This document shows, piece by piece, positions 17,294-26,695 of a stretch of DNA of 64,000 nt. How positions within the stretch are numbered: position 1 is the stretch's first letter; the number at the start of each line of letters is the position of its first letter. The translations under genes and the position numbers were made by a program. This DNA is from Chryseobacterium sp. c4a (GTDB lineage: Bacteria > Bacteroidota > Bacteroidia > Flavobacteriales > Weeksellaceae): NCBI RefSeq assembly GCF_009900745.1, contig NZ_WXVU01000001.1, positions 496,001-560,000 of the forward strand. Reading direction: 5' to 3'. A model generated the notes under the pieces. It made no database searches and was not told where the DNA came from. It saw only the letters and a list, made by a program, of their open reading frames with translations.

Positions 17294-17836
17294 TCATAAA
17301 TTAATTTTCCAGCTTAATCCTCCACCAGTTTCCGAAGCATTATTATCTTCAATCCATTTTATGGCAGAATCTGAATAAAAAAACGTTTTTTCTTTTGAAA
17401 ATCTTTTTAGAAATTCTTTTCTGAAATCCTTAATAAAGTCATCACACCAAAGAGTAAAATCATTTGATTTTTTTTCTAAAACATCTTCTTCGTTCCAGAA
17501 AGATTTTACATAGTAAAACCTACCTCTGTGTAAAATATTTCTATCATAGGGATAAAAGCCTCCCAAATCAAATTCCAATAGGTAACTCTCATCAATGCCA
17601 AAATATTTTATATGGTTATTTCCTGTAGTATTTATTTTTACTTTTTTAACAAATTCATTATTTGATAAAAATATTTGGAAAACATCATTCTTTGGAATCT
17701 CACTTTGTAATTCTATTTTATCATCACTTGAAATATTTTGATTTAAAAGTATTAAAGCTCCTTTTTTATGAATAAACTCATTTATTTTTTCATGCTCTTC
17801 AGGAGTTATATAAAAGTTTAATTGTTTTGAACTCAT
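17294..17836 (-). CDS. Candidate immunity protein for the island RHS toxin
   Basis: 180 residues starting MSSKQLNFYITPEEHEKINE. It is soluble, charged, has no signal peptide, and is very AT-rich. It begins 17 bases after the RHS toxin gene stops, on the same strand. A cytoplasmic partner directly downstream of a nuclease-type RHS toxin is the standard place of an immunity protein. Aromatic acidic segments (YLLEFDLGGFYPYDRN) could bind a basic nuclease. No family recognised; the role rests on position. Confidence 0.6.
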   Translation of the reverse strand: MSSKQLNFYITPEEHEKINEFIHKKGALILLNQNISSDDKIELQSEIPKNDVFQIFLSNNEFVKKVKINTTGNNHIKYFGIDESYLLEFDLGGFYPYDRNILHRGRFYYVKSFWNEEDVLEKKSNDFTLWCDDFIKDFRKEFLKRFSKEKTFFYSDSAIKWIEDNNASETGGGLSWKINL

Positions 17837-17853
17837 GTTAACTATAATTATGT

Positions 17854-20800
17854 TTACGGAGATACTTTTCCAGCACTTCCAACTGTATTATTAATTGGAT
17901 TGTAAGGCTTAAACTCAGGTCTAACTCCTGTAGCTCCTTCGATGTCATCTAATGCCTTTCTTTCTCTTGAGATAGGTTTACCTTTTTGGGTCTGTTTTCC
18001 TACTTGGATTTGTTTTACTTCACCTGTAGTTGGGTTTGTGCCCTCTACATCTACGAATCTTTTTGTTTTGGTGCCATCAGGTGTTCTAACCATTACTTCT
18101 TTTTTAATGCTCGTAAACCCTGCATCTTTTAATTCTTCTTCTGCTTCTTTTACTGCTGCCTTATGTGCTGGACCTCCCGTTTTACCATAAGGATTAGGAA
18201 CTTTACCTATAGTGGTTTCAGCAATCGTACTGACTTCACTTTCTGCTTTAAAAACTCCTTTTATAGCATTCCATGCTCTACCAAAGAAGCCAATTTTTGC
18301 AAGACCAGTGACTACAACCTCTTCAATTGCCATTTCAGGTAAGGCTGAGTAAACAGTAATAATTGCTGGTTCTAAAATAGAGTTTCTCGTTTCATTGAAT
18401 AGTTGATAGTTTTTGCTATCTCTGTAATTGGTAACCCCATCCAATTCAGTCATATACTTAACATTGGGGTCTTTGCTGTCCATGTCAAAACTTGTCATTT
18501 CCAGCCCTTCCAACTCTCTACCTAAACCAATTTTATTTTCCTGAAATGCAAAAGGTGAGTTATACGTGTACTTTTCAGCCAAAGGGTCAATATTGAAAAA
18601 TCTTCCTAACTCTGGAATATTATTTCTCCATTTAAAAGAACTCCATCCTGTTTCCTTTTGTCTTTCCTGACCTTGAAAACCGTAAGTATAGCTTTGCAAC
18701 TGGGTAAAAGTTCCGTTATAGCCCTGATATTCCAGCCCAAAAGGATAATAATTTGTCTCCCTATCAATGGTTGCTGTGTTGTTTGAATTGTAATAAGCTA
18801 ATCTTACATTTCCCCAAATATCGGAATAATTATAAACATATCTTTTCTTTTGGTAGTCATAATATCCCTCACTTGTTGGAAAAAATTGTAAATTGTTAAA
18901 GCCACTTTGTCCGAAATACTGGAAACCATCGAGATAATCAGTGTTTTCAGTTAAAACAACTCCACTTCTTGGGTTTAAGTAACTGTATGCTTTTTTCAGT
19001 TTTATACCATCTGCACGGTACGAAAATAGTATATCATTACTAAATGATGTTCCTTGTTGAAAAGTAACCTTATTAGGGAGATTCAAAAAGTTGTATGAAA
19101 TATTACTTATTCCTTTGTCAACATGATTTATCATGTTTCCGTTAAGGTCATAGGCAATTGTATTGCCACCATTCGGATAGCCTAAATTATTACTACTGTT
19201 ATCAATGACATTAAGAAGTTGATTTCCTTTGTAGGAGCTGTAAACCAAATCATCAATCAACATTGCATTATTGTTGTACGATTGGTATCGTTTCAGAGTT
19301 TGGATATTCCCATTCTCATCATAAGTCAAAAATTCTCCGTAGCCATTGGTTACTGGAACAGTTGCCAATGGTTCAAGGTATGAAGCATCTGTAAGCCTGT
19401 CTAACTTGTCATACTTGTAACCGTATCTTCTCAAAGTGTTTCCATTGGCTGTTTTCCAGTCAAACTCTGAGATACTGCCATTGTATTTTGCTGGTGCAAC
19501 AGATGATGAAACAGGATTATCATATTTTAATTCAAATCCAAACAACTTGTTATTAAAGCTGGATTGGTTGTTAGGATTGTTAATTGAAGTTAACCAACCT
19601 CTGATATTGTATGTATAATCAATAGATTGTAGAGGTGTTCCTGTGGTGTTTCCAGTCTTTTTATTGATTTGTTGCCCAATCTCATTATAGGAATTTTCAG
19701 CCAGTAATTCCTCCTGTAAATTATCTACTTGGTGATATTGCTTTAAGACCCTGTTTTGATTGTCATATACAAATCTCTCTTTTACCTTAACTTCGGTATC
19801 ACTAGATGTTTTTTTGTGATAGATATAGCTTTCCTCAACCAATCCTGTAAAATCTAATTTAAACTCTTTATTGGTATAGCCTCCTAAATGATTAAGAGTC
19901 TTTAATGCTACAGGTCTTGCTCTACTGTCATAGTATGTATAAGTTTTAGTCCAATTGTCATCATCAATGTTCTTTACATAACTGGCTACTTGAAGGCTGT
20001 TTGTTGAAGCATGGTTATTTGCGTCCAATGTTTGAGGTAAAGTGTATTGACCTAAAACTGTTGTTGGGATTGCTGGGGCTTCTAGTGGGTAGGTATCATA
20101 ATAATTTAATGTTAAAACGGTCATGCTTCCAGTTGGAAAAGCCTGTTTATCATAATAAATGTCAATCCCTTGCAAATTGAAAGGGGTTCTGCTTCTCCTT
20201 TCATTGTTTCCAGCATTGGCAGACATATTATTCAATGCACTTTGCATTGCCTGTCTTGTAGCTGTGTTAGCAAAGAATCCTGTATAAACTACTCTGCCAA
20301 ACTCATCGTATTTGGTGAAAAGCCAACCTTTAGTATTGAAATTGTTATTTACTGTTCTTAAAACTGCATCCTGTGCTAAAACTGGTCTATCCTGTTTATC
20401 ATAAACTGTGTATTGCCATCCTTTGCCAGGTATTTTCTTTTCAACTTCTCTATTTCTCCCATCGTATCGGTATTGATAGCATAAATCATCTAAAATAGCC
20501 TGTGTTACAACGTTTCCATTGCTTTTAATCTGCTTGACAGCCTTAGGTGGAATTACGAATGCTTTATGATTGTATTCATTGTAGACATAATAGGTGTCAA
20601 TGTCTTGTGTACCATCGGTATTGCGAATTAGTAATATTTGACCTCTACCGTTTTTAAACTGAATGACTGGATTTCCATCTTCATCAGTTACAGTTGTTTT
20701 ATAGAGTGTTGCAGGTTTAAAATACCCATTGTTTTCCGCTGTAATGGTTAATGTGGAAATAGTGTTTGTAACATTATTAACTGTGTTTATGGTTGTGTTT

Positions 20801-21309
20801 GTAACAAATCCTAAAACCTCATTTGCATTGTTAGCCTCATACTTAATTTTTTCAGTATGACCTGAATTCATTTTCCACGAATCACCAGCCTGAGCAAGTT
20901 GTAAAACTCGGTCTAGTGGTGAGTTTTCAAGCTCTTTTTCTGCATAAGCATTTGATACACCATAATAAGAGTTTGCTGTACTTTCATTTGTTACACCTGA
21001 ATGTATTGCAGAGTTTAGGGTACTTAATGGAGTGGGTAAAATTTCTTTTGTTCTTCTCCCGAATCCATCATAAGTGATTGGAGTAACTAAGTCTTTTCCT
21101 GTTGTTGTTTCTTTAACATTTACAATCTGTTTAGGTCTTCCTAAGCCATCGTAATATGTTACTACCTCAGACTTTTTGGTACAATCATCATTTAGGCATT
21201 TAGTAACCTGCACATAGTTTTCATTTGAGGTGGGTGTTTGTGCGTAGGTAAACGCAGTTACAAGCATTCCGAATAATGCGAGTAAATTTCGTGATAAATT
21301 TTTTCTCAT
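17854..21309 (-). CDS. DUF6443 / RHS polymorphic toxin with restriction-endonuclease-like C-terminus
   Basis: 1151 residues. Signal peptide (to ~residue 23), DUF6443 region (YYDGLGRPKQIVNVKETTTG), YD repeats, and an RHS core ending near residue 930 (PELGRFFNIDPLAEKYTYN). The last ~110 residues look like a PD-(D/E)XK-type toxin: GGPAHKAAVKEAEEELKDAG, then RFVDVEGTNP (Asp ~1085) and KQIQVGKQT (Gln-x-x-Lys ~1103), then SRERKALDDIEG. In Tox-REase-type domains such residues cut DNA. The N-terminal shell is clearly homologous to the chromosomal RHS gene at 2390-5932, yet this copy is island cargo and lacks the T9SS and DUF5977 partners. Nuclease assignment is by motif reading. Confidence 0.82.
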   Translation of the reverse strand: MRKNLSRNLLALFGMLVTAFTYAQTPTSNENYVQVTKCLNDDCTKKSEVVTYYDGLGRPKQIVNVKETTTGKDLVTPITYDGFGRRTKEILPTPLSTLNSAIHSGVTNESTANSYYGVSNAYAEKELENSPLDRVLQLAQAGDSWKMNSGHTEKIKYEANNANEVLGFVTNTTINTVNNVTNTISTLTITAENNGYFKPATLYKTTVTDEDGNPVIQFKNGRGQILLIRNTDGTQDIDTYYVYNEYNHKAFVIPPKAVKQIKSNGNVVTQAILDDLCYQYRYDGRNREVEKKIPGKGWQYTVYDKQDRPVLAQDAVLRTVNNNFNTKGWLFTKYDEFGRVVYTGFFANTATRQAMQSALNNMSANAGNNERRSRTPFNLQGIDIYYDKQAFPTGSMTVLTLNYYDTYPLEAPAIPTTVLGQYTLPQTLDANNHASTNSLQVASYVKNIDDDNWTKTYTYYDSRARPVALKTLNHLGGYTNKEFKLDFTGLVEESYIYHKKTSSDTEVKVKERFVYDNQNRVLKQYHQVDNLQEELLAENSYNEIGQQINKKTGNTTGTPLQSIDYTYNIRGWLTSINNPNNQSSFNNKLFGFELKYDNPVSSSVAPAKYNGSISEFDWKTANGNTLRRYGYKYDKLDRLTDASYLEPLATVPVTNGYGEFLTYDENGNIQTLKRYQSYNNNAMLIDDLVYSSYKGNQLLNVIDNSSNNLGYPNGGNTIAYDLNGNMINHVDKGISNISYNFLNLPNKVTFQQGTSFSNDILFSYRADGIKLKKAYSYLNPRSGVVLTENTDYLDGFQYFGQSGFNNLQFFPTSEGYYDYQKKRYVYNYSDIWGNVRLAYYNSNNTATIDRETNYYPFGLEYQGYNGTFTQLQSYTYGFQGQERQKETGWSSFKWRNNIPELGRFFNIDPLAEKYTYNSPFAFQENKIGLGRELEGLEMTSFDMDSKDPNVKYMTELDGVTNYRDSKNYQLFNETRNSILEPAIITVYSALPEMAIEEVVVTGLAKIGFFGRAWNAIKGVFKAESEVSTIAETTIGKVPNPYGKTGGPAHKAAVKEAEEELKDAGFTSIKKEVMVRTPDGTKTKRFVDVEGTNPTTGEVKQIQVGKQTQKGKPISRERKALDDIEGATGVRPEFKPYNPINNTVGSAGKVSP

Positions 21310-21645
21310 AATTACTTGTGAATTTTTTACATATTAATTTTATTTGGGCGACAATTTAAAAAAAATCATTGGTTCAACGTATAGGTATTTTCCCCATATT
21401 TTGAATTAATATCTTTCTTTTTTGCAAAGCTATATCTGTGGGGCGACAAAACTTGACGTATCTTTTTTTCTCCAAATTTTCCCGATTAGAATAGTTAGAT
21501 TAGTTTGAGTAGGATATAAGTAAGATAATATTTGTAGTATGTATTGGTACTATCTTGCAGATTCTTTGTTAACCTTTCTTTTCATCGGTGTTTGCAGAGA
21601 TAAAACATAAGCCCCAACCTATAAGGTCAAGGCTCTGTTTTTTTA
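21310..21645. other. Promoter region of the island RHS gene
   Basis: GGGCGACAA occurs twice, 95 bases apart (21346-21354 and 21441-21449). On the minus strand TAGCTTTG (21425-21432) matches the -7 consensus for the RHS gene, but no well-spaced -33 box is visible. At 21608-21635 a hairpin (GCCTTGACC / GGTTGGGGC) on the minus strand may terminate the lipoprotein gene that ends at 21646. Confidence 0.4.
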
Positions 21646-22095
21646 CTACATTTTTACCAAATCAAACCAAGTTCCGTTACTGTTATCTTTCCACTGAATC
21701 TGAGTTGCTGAAACTTTTCTGAACTCAAAACTTTGTGTTGTGGTTGTGATGTTGTATTTTACAGTAAAGTTATACTGTGTACTGTTGTTAACTGTTTCGT
21801 CAACACTTCCACCGTTAGGACTTGATTTGATTGTTCCTGTCATGCTCTGTTCGCTTACACCTGTTACGAGTAAGATAAAATCATCTGCTGTAAACTTATA
21901 CAGCTTATTTGAAGTTGTCCCATTTGTTACACCCCATGTTCCCTGAATCCACGTGGGAGGGTGAAAATATTGAGTTGTTGCAGGGTTTGTTTGCTGTGTG
22001 TTGTTATCATCATCATCATTGTTGCTCGAGCAATTTACGGTTACTAATGATAATGTAGCGGTTAGCGATAATGCTAGGAATAATTGTTTTTTCAT
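21646..22095 (-). CDS. Small lipoprotein of unknown function
   Basis: 149 residues from the ATG at 22095. The frame is open 66 bases further, but this start gives a clean lipoprotein signal (KKQLFLALSLTATLSLVTVN then Cys). An Asp/Asn-rich linker (SSNNDDDDNN) follows, as in many Bacteroidota surface lipoproteins. The body (PPTWIQGTWGVTNGTTSNKL, ending NGTWFDLVKM) looks like a small beta-sandwich or lipocalin-type fold. Function unknown. Confidence 0.65.
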   Translation of the reverse strand: MKKQLFLALSLTATLSLVTVNCSSNNDDDDNNTQQTNPATTQYFHPPTWIQGTWGVTNGTTSNKLYKFTADDFILLVTGVSEQSMTGTIKSSPNGGSVDETVNNSTQYNFTVKYNITTTTQSFEFRKVSATQIQWKDNSNGTWFDLVKM

Positions 22096-22111
22096 AATTG
22101 AAATTTTGATG

Positions 22112-23101
22112 TTAATTATAGTTTTGGTTATTTCTTTTCTGTTCCTCAACCCACATTTCATGCTCCATCTGTAGCTGTCGGGCTTGTTCGTGTTCTTCGG
22201 GTGTAATGCTTTTCCATTCTCTGATAATCTGTTCCTGTTCTTCTTTGGTCAAAGTTTTTGGAGTAGGTTTTTGATTAGATAAAGTTGTATTGCGGATTTT
22301 AGATATTCTTTCTTTTTCCTGACTTGCTTCTGCATAGCTGTCAAATCTCATCATATATCTTTCAAGAATGTTTTTGTCAAACAGATAGGCATTGCATTTA
22401 GCCTGTGTATCGTCTAAAATCATGTATTCCTCATCCATGCTAATAGTGTAAGGTGTATTAAATATTCCTGTTACAATTACAGATTCTTTCCCGAAATATT
22501 TGTCTTTTACCTTGAAGACTACAAATGAGTGTTTTACGGCTGTTTCGGGCGTGTTTTGAGGGATTGGTGCGTTTGAGTTGTTTAAGGTTGTTTTTACTGT
22601 GTCTATGGCTGTTTTAGGGATTTCAATTGGCTCTTGTTTGGTCTTGTCACAACTCATGCCTAAAATTGGTAGTATCAGAATCAAAACCTTTAGACGGTAT
22701 CTTTTAAAAAACAGTGCGATGAGTGTGTATGCTAACCAAAATAGTAGGAGATATTTGTAATCGCTAAAAACAGATTTTGTGTATAACACGCCTTTATTAG
22801 AGTAGCTCTTGAACTCAGAATCATACAGTAGCTCACTACACATCATGCCGTTTGTAGGTAAATCTATCTTTGTTCCGAATGGCGTAGTCTGATACAATGC
22901 ACCAACAGGCGTTGTACGGGTGTCGTATGTTCCGCTCAAAACAACCTTATGTCCGTAATCTATTGTGGGATTGCTAAGATTCGGGATATATGAAAATGTA
23001 CTGAAATGTTGGACTGCAAAAACCGTTACGAATGCTAATACAAAACCTATAAGCACTGATTTAGGGATGTTGCTGTCAACCTGAATAGTTTTCTTTTCCA
23101 T
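22112..23101 (-). CDS. Membrane-anchored protein of unknown function
   Basis: 329 residues with a hydrophobic segment near residues 13-31 and two more near 112-127 and 134-149. A long soluble C-terminal part ends in a Gln/Glu-rich helix (EEQEQIIREWKSITPEEHEQ). A small domain in the middle (VFKVKDKYFGKESVIVTGIF) has a strand-rich pattern. It starts 4 bases after the stop of the next upstream gene, so they form a two-gene unit. No family recognised. Confidence 0.6.
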   Translation of the reverse strand: MEKKTIQVDSNIPKSVLIGFVLAFVTVFAVQHFSTFSYIPNLSNPTIDYGHKVVLSGTYDTRTTPVGALYQTTPFGTKIDLPTNGMMCSELLYDSEFKSYSNKGVLYTKSVFSDYKYLLLFWLAYTLIALFFKRYRLKVLILILPILGMSCDKTKQEPIEIPKTAIDTVKTTLNNSNAPIPQNTPETAVKHSFVVFKVKDKYFGKESVIVTGIFNTPYTISMDEEYMILDDTQAKCNAYLFDKNILERYMMRFDSYAEASQEKERISKIRNTTLSNQKPTPKTLTKEEQEQIIREWKSITPEEHEQARQLQMEHEMWVEEQKRNNQNYN

Positions 23102-23105
23102 CGGG

Positions 23106-23480
23106 TTATTGGTTTTTTAGGTTTGCAATCATTTCTAAAAATATCTCAAAGTAATCCGAGTTTTTCATAAAAGTTTCTCGGGATATGTTGTAGATATTTT
23201 GACGATACATCTCGTAATGGCTTTCTGTACCGTATTTGTGGTCGGCATAAGCTGCGTTAATACAAACTTGTCTCAGGCTGTTTTCGTCATATACTTGTGA
23301 TATGACTAGTGGCAATACCTCTCTGCCATCTTTGAGTGTGATTTTGTCTAGTCCGTAACCTTTGAGTTCACGGTATTTGTTTAGATAATCTGTTTTAGAA
23401 AGATTGTTGCAATCAAATTTTTCCTGTGAGAATACTGTTATACCCACGAACAGCAGGAGAGAAATAAAGACTTTTTTCAT
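23106..23480 (-). CDS. Small exported protein of unknown function
   Basis: 124 residues with a signal peptide (KKVFISLLLFVGITVFSQ). The mature part is mixed charged and aromatic, with two Cys (FDCNNL, RQVCINAAYADHKYG). First gene of the pair with the membrane protein at 22112-23101. Function unknown. Confidence 0.6.
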   Translation of the reverse strand: MKKVFISLLLFVGITVFSQEKFDCNNLSKTDYLNKYRELKGYGLDKITLKDGREVLPLVISQVYDENSLRQVCINAAYADHKYGTESHYEMYRQNIYNISRETFMKNSDYFEIFLEMIANLKNQ

Positions 23481-23579
23481 AGTGATTTATTGCATCACTC
23501 AGTCCCAAAGTGAAAGGTTATTAATGCAAAAAGCGTGGGACTACACTCAATTTGCTAACAGAGGTTCTGACAAAACCTT

Positions 23580-23674
23580 ATACCACAAACAAGTAATAGC
23601 CCGCACGCCATAGCACGGGCATCAAACTGTTTATTCTGTGGTATGTTGAAACTGTCAGATTTCTGTTAACAGAA
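23580..23674. repeat. Nested inverted repeats in an intergenic region
   Basis: ATACCACA (23580-23587) pairs with TGTGGTAT (23637-23644). Inside lies GCCCG / CGGGC (23599-23603 / 23616-23620). A perfect 14-base palindrome TTCTGTTAACAGAA follows at 23661-23674. The ~300-base gap between divergent genes (23481-23786) therefore holds strong secondary structure or operator sites and no gene. Confidence 0.5.
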
Positions 23675-23786
23675 TAAAAGCAGACGCTTTATATTTTTTT
23701 CGTTAAAATTCTAACCGCAAATATATAAATTTTGCTGTTGTTGATTAAAAAAGTTTTGTATTTTGTAAGTTAAAAGAATTTGTGTT

Positions 23787-24587
23787 TTGAAAAAATCCAT
23801 AATTGTAAACGACAAAATTGAGAAAACTGAATTGATAAAAGTTTCACCTTTTCGAAAAGAAGTTCGAAAAACTACACCGCACAAGCATAATAATTATTTA
23901 GAGATTATTTGTTTGCTTGAAGGAAAAGGTACACATACCATTGATTACGTTCAATATCCAATAAAAGTACCCACTGTTTTCTTTGTGCGCAAAGAGCAGG
24001 TGCATCACTGGGATATAGAAACTCTACCAGAAGGTTATGTATTGTTATTGAAAAAAGTGTTTGTAGAACAATCAATGGATAACGAACTTAAAAATCTTCT
24101 CGCCAGGTCAAGTGCCTTAAATTGCTTGCATTTGCAGGAAAAGGATACAGTTGAAATTCTCTTTCAGCTACTTATTTTTGAAAAAGATTATACCGTCATC
24201 GAAGGAATATTAAAGGCATTATTAGCTAAAATAATTAATAGTGCTCAACCAGTCTCAATGAGTGTAAAAAAGAACAATGATATTATGTTGTTGTTTCGGG
24301 AATTGCTTAATAATACAGAGGATTTAAAAAATAATGTTGCCTATTATGCTGAGAAATTAAATACAACACCTCAAAACTTAAATTCTATTTCAAGAAAAAC
24401 ATTAAATCTTTCTGCTTCGAAAATAATAGCGGAACATATCATTGGAGAGGCAAAAAGATTACTAATTTATACAGAGAATAGCATATCTGAGATTGCGTAT
24501 TTACTTAACTTTAATGATGCTTCTCACTTTGTAAAATATTTCAAACGTCATACAACATTTACACCGCAAGCATTTCGTAACAATTAA
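23787..24587 (+). CDS. AraC-family transcriptional regulator
   Basis: 266 residues. No ATG lies near the beginning, so the TTG at 23787 is the best start. The N-terminal half is a cupin-like sensor (HKHNNYLEIICLLEGKGTH ... VPTVFFVRKEQVHHWD). The C-terminal ~100 residues are the double HTH (NVAYYAEKLNTTPQNLNSIS, then ISEIAYLLNFNDASHFVKYF). It stands 84 bases before the cytochrome-like/DoxX/chrA genes on the same strand and probably controls them. The ligand is unknown. Confidence 0.85.
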   Translation: MKKSIIVNDKIEKTELIKVSPFRKEVRKTTPHKHNNYLEIICLLEGKGTHTIDYVQYPIKVPTVFFVRKEQVHHWDIETLPEGYVLLLKKVFVEQSMDNELKNLLARSSALNCLHLQEKDTVEILFQLLIFEKDYTVIEGILKALLAKIINSAQPVSMSVKKNNDIMLLFRELLNNTEDLKNNVAYYAEKLNTTPQNLNSISRKTLNLSASKIIAEHIIGEAKRLLIYTENSISEIAYLLNFNDASHFVKYFKRHTTFTPQAFRNN

Positions 24588-24671
24588 AAAAAAACATATT
24601 ATTTTCAAATATACCATATAATATTAAAAGTGTTGTAGCAATTTTGTATTTACAGATAAACATTATATGCT

Positions 24672-25166
24672 ATGAAATACTTATTTATTATCCCGATTAT
24701 ATTGATATTATTTGCTTGTAATCCATCAAATAATAATTCACAGGCTCTACAAAGCCAATTAGACAGCCTAAATCTAAAATTAGATAATAGCTATAGACCA
24801 GGATTTGGTGAATTTATGAGCAATATACAGGTTCATCACAATAAACTTTGGTTTGCAGGTATCAATCAAAACTGGAAGCTTGCAGATTTTGAAATAGGTG
24901 AAATTCAGGAAAATATAGAAGGTATTAAAGATTATTGTAGAAACCGTCCTGAAACAAAGTCTTTACCAATGATAAATCCTGCATTGGATAATCTCAGAAA
25001 AGCTATTGAACAACAAAGTAGCAAAGCTTTTAAAGAAGAATATATCAATCTAACGAATACTTGTAATACTTGTCATCAGGTAACCAAACATGAGTTTAAC
25101 GTAATTATAATACCATCTACACCTCCATATAGTAATCAAGACTTTAAATTACACAATGAAAACTAG
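24672..25166 (+). CDS. Cytochrome c-like lipoprotein
   Basis: 164 residues. A lipoprotein signal (YLFIIPIILILFAC, Cys16) should anchor it in an envelope membrane. A short coiled coil follows, then a helical domain with several His (NIQVHHNKLWFAG) and a single CNTCH haem c attachment motif near residue 132. One haem would fit electron transfer in the periplasm. It overlaps the DoxX gene by 11 bases and so forms an operon with doxX and chrA. Substrate not evident. Confidence 0.72.
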   Translation: MKYLFIIPIILILFACNPSNNNSQALQSQLDSLNLKLDNSYRPGFGEFMSNIQVHHNKLWFAGINQNWKLADFEIGEIQENIEGIKDYCRNRPETKSLPMINPALDNLRKAIEQQSSKAFKEEYINLTNTCNTCHQVTKHEFNVIIIPSTPPYSNQDFKLHNEN

Positions 25167-25590
25167 TATTATCAAAACAAAGGAGCTACCATTGTTAATT
25201 CCCAGAATGATAGTTGGGCTTACATTTCTTTCAGAAGGAATACAAAAGTTTATTACGCCCGAAACGGTTGGTTCAGGTCGTTTTGTTAAAATTGGATTTC
25301 AAAACCCTGAATTTTGGGCTACAATGGTTGGCGCAGTAGAAATTGTATGTGGTATTTTATTACTTCTAGGTTTATTGTCCAGATTGGCTTCAATATTTTT
25401 GCTGATTATTATGGTAGTAGCATTTATTTCTACAAAAGTTCCCATCCTTACTGAAAAAGGATTTTGGAGTTTTGCCCACGAATATAGAACTGATTTTGCA
25501 ATGACATCATTATTAATAATGCTCTTTTATTTTGGTAGTGGTAATTATTCGATTGATAAATATATAATAAATAGTGGAAAAAAGTCGTAA
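25156..25590 (+). CDS. DoxX-family membrane protein
   Basis: 144 residues with four membrane segments. The first part (LPLLIPRMIVGLTFLSEGIQ) and the second (ATMVGAVEIVCGILLLLGLL) match the DoxX family. Members often act with redox enzymes in oxidative or thiol stress. It overlaps both neighbours (11 and 17 bases), indicating coupled translation with the cytochrome-like lipoprotein and the chromate transporter. Confidence 0.85.
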   Translation: MKTSIIKTKELPLLIPRMIVGLTFLSEGIQKFITPETVGSGRFVKIGFQNPEFWATMVGAVEIVCGILLLLGLLSRLASIFLLIIMVVAFISTKVPILTEKGFWSFAHEYRTDFAMTSLLIMLFYFGSGNYSIDKYIINSGKKS

Positions 25591-26695
25591 TCTGAAAGAT
25601 ATAGCTCAGCTTTTTCTGAAATTGGGAATGACAGCATTTGGCGGACCAGCTGCTCATATTGCTATGATGCAACAGGAGGTGGTCGTGAAAAAAAAGTGGA
25701 TAAGCGAACAACATTTTTTGGACTTATTAGGAGCCACTAACCTTATACCTGGTCCTAACAGTACGGAAATGGCTATCCACATCGGTTATGACAGAGGAGG
25801 ATGGAAAGGCTTAATAATTGCAGGGTTATGTTTCATCCTGCCTGCTGTTTTTATTACTTTAATATTTGCGGTACTGTATCATAATTATGGACAGTTACCT
25901 GAAATACAACCTTTTATCTATGGTATAAAACCAGCTATTATTGCAGTTATTATAGGAGCTGTCTATCCATTGGCAAAAAAATCGATAAAATCATTATTTT
26001 TAGGTCTAATAGGACTTGCGGTACTGATAGCTTCTCTATTGGGTACTAACGAAATTTATTTAATGTTTGGAGCGGGTTTATTGGCTTATTTGCTATATTC
26101 TATTAAGAATAATACGATTCAAAATTTTATACCCTTTGCTTATATTAAAATCTCACAAATATCTTTTTGGGATGCAACCAATATTAAATTGTTTTTGATA
26201 TTTCTTAAAATTGGTGCAATCCTTTATGGTAGTGGGTATGTGCTTTTTGCTTTTTTAGATACGGAATTAGTACAAACAGGTTTTTTAACAAGAAAACAAC
26301 TTATTGATGCAATTGCGGTGGGACAATTTACACCTGGTCCTGTTTTTTCATCAGTCACTTTTATAGGGTATCAAATTAACGGATTATACGGTGCAATTGT
26401 TTCAACAATAGCAATATTCTTTCCTTCATTTGTCTTTGTAGCATTTCTCAATCCATTAGTAAAAAAAATGCGCAACTCAAAGGGTTTGTCGGTATTTCTT
26501 GATGCAGTAAATGTAGCCTCTGTAGCCATTATATTATCTGTTTGTCTTGTAATGGGCAAGGAAAGTATTGTTGACTGGCGAACCATTTTAATTGCAATTA
26601 TAAGTGGCATCATTGTTTTTAAATTTAAAAAAATCAATACTGCGTTCGTTGTTGCTGGAGGTGCGTTATTGGGATTTGTACTATTTCAAATTTAA
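25574..26695 (+). CDS. chrA: Chromate transporter, two-domain ChrA type
   Basis: 373 residues with about ten membrane segments and two tandem CHR halves. The N-terminal half carries LKLGMTAFGGPAAHIAMM and NLIPGPNSTEMAIHIGY. The C-terminal half repeats the pattern with LKIGAILYGSGYVLFAFL and VGQFTPGPVFSSVTFIGY. The family exports chromate, and some members have other anion roles. Last gene of the cassette, 17 bases overlap with doxX. A resistance or redox-stress function is inferred; no ChrB regulator is present. Confidence 0.88.
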   Translation: MEKSRNLKDIAQLFLKLGMTAFGGPAAHIAMMQQEVVVKKKWISEQHFLDLLGATNLIPGPNSTEMAIHIGYDRGGWKGLIIAGLCFILPAVFITLIFAVLYHNYGQLPEIQPFIYGIKPAIIAVIIGAVYPLAKKSIKSLFLGLIGLAVLIASLLGTNEIYLMFGAGLLAYLLYSIKNNTIQNFIPFAYIKISQISFWDATNIKLFLIFLKIGAILYGSGYVLFAFLDTELVQTGFLTRKQLIDAIAVGQFTPGPVFSSVTFIGYQINGLYGAIVSTIAIFFPSFVFVAFLNPLVKKMRNSKGLSVFLDAVNVASVAIILSVCLVMGKESIVDWRTILIAIISGIIVFKFKKINTAFVVAGGALLGFVLFQI

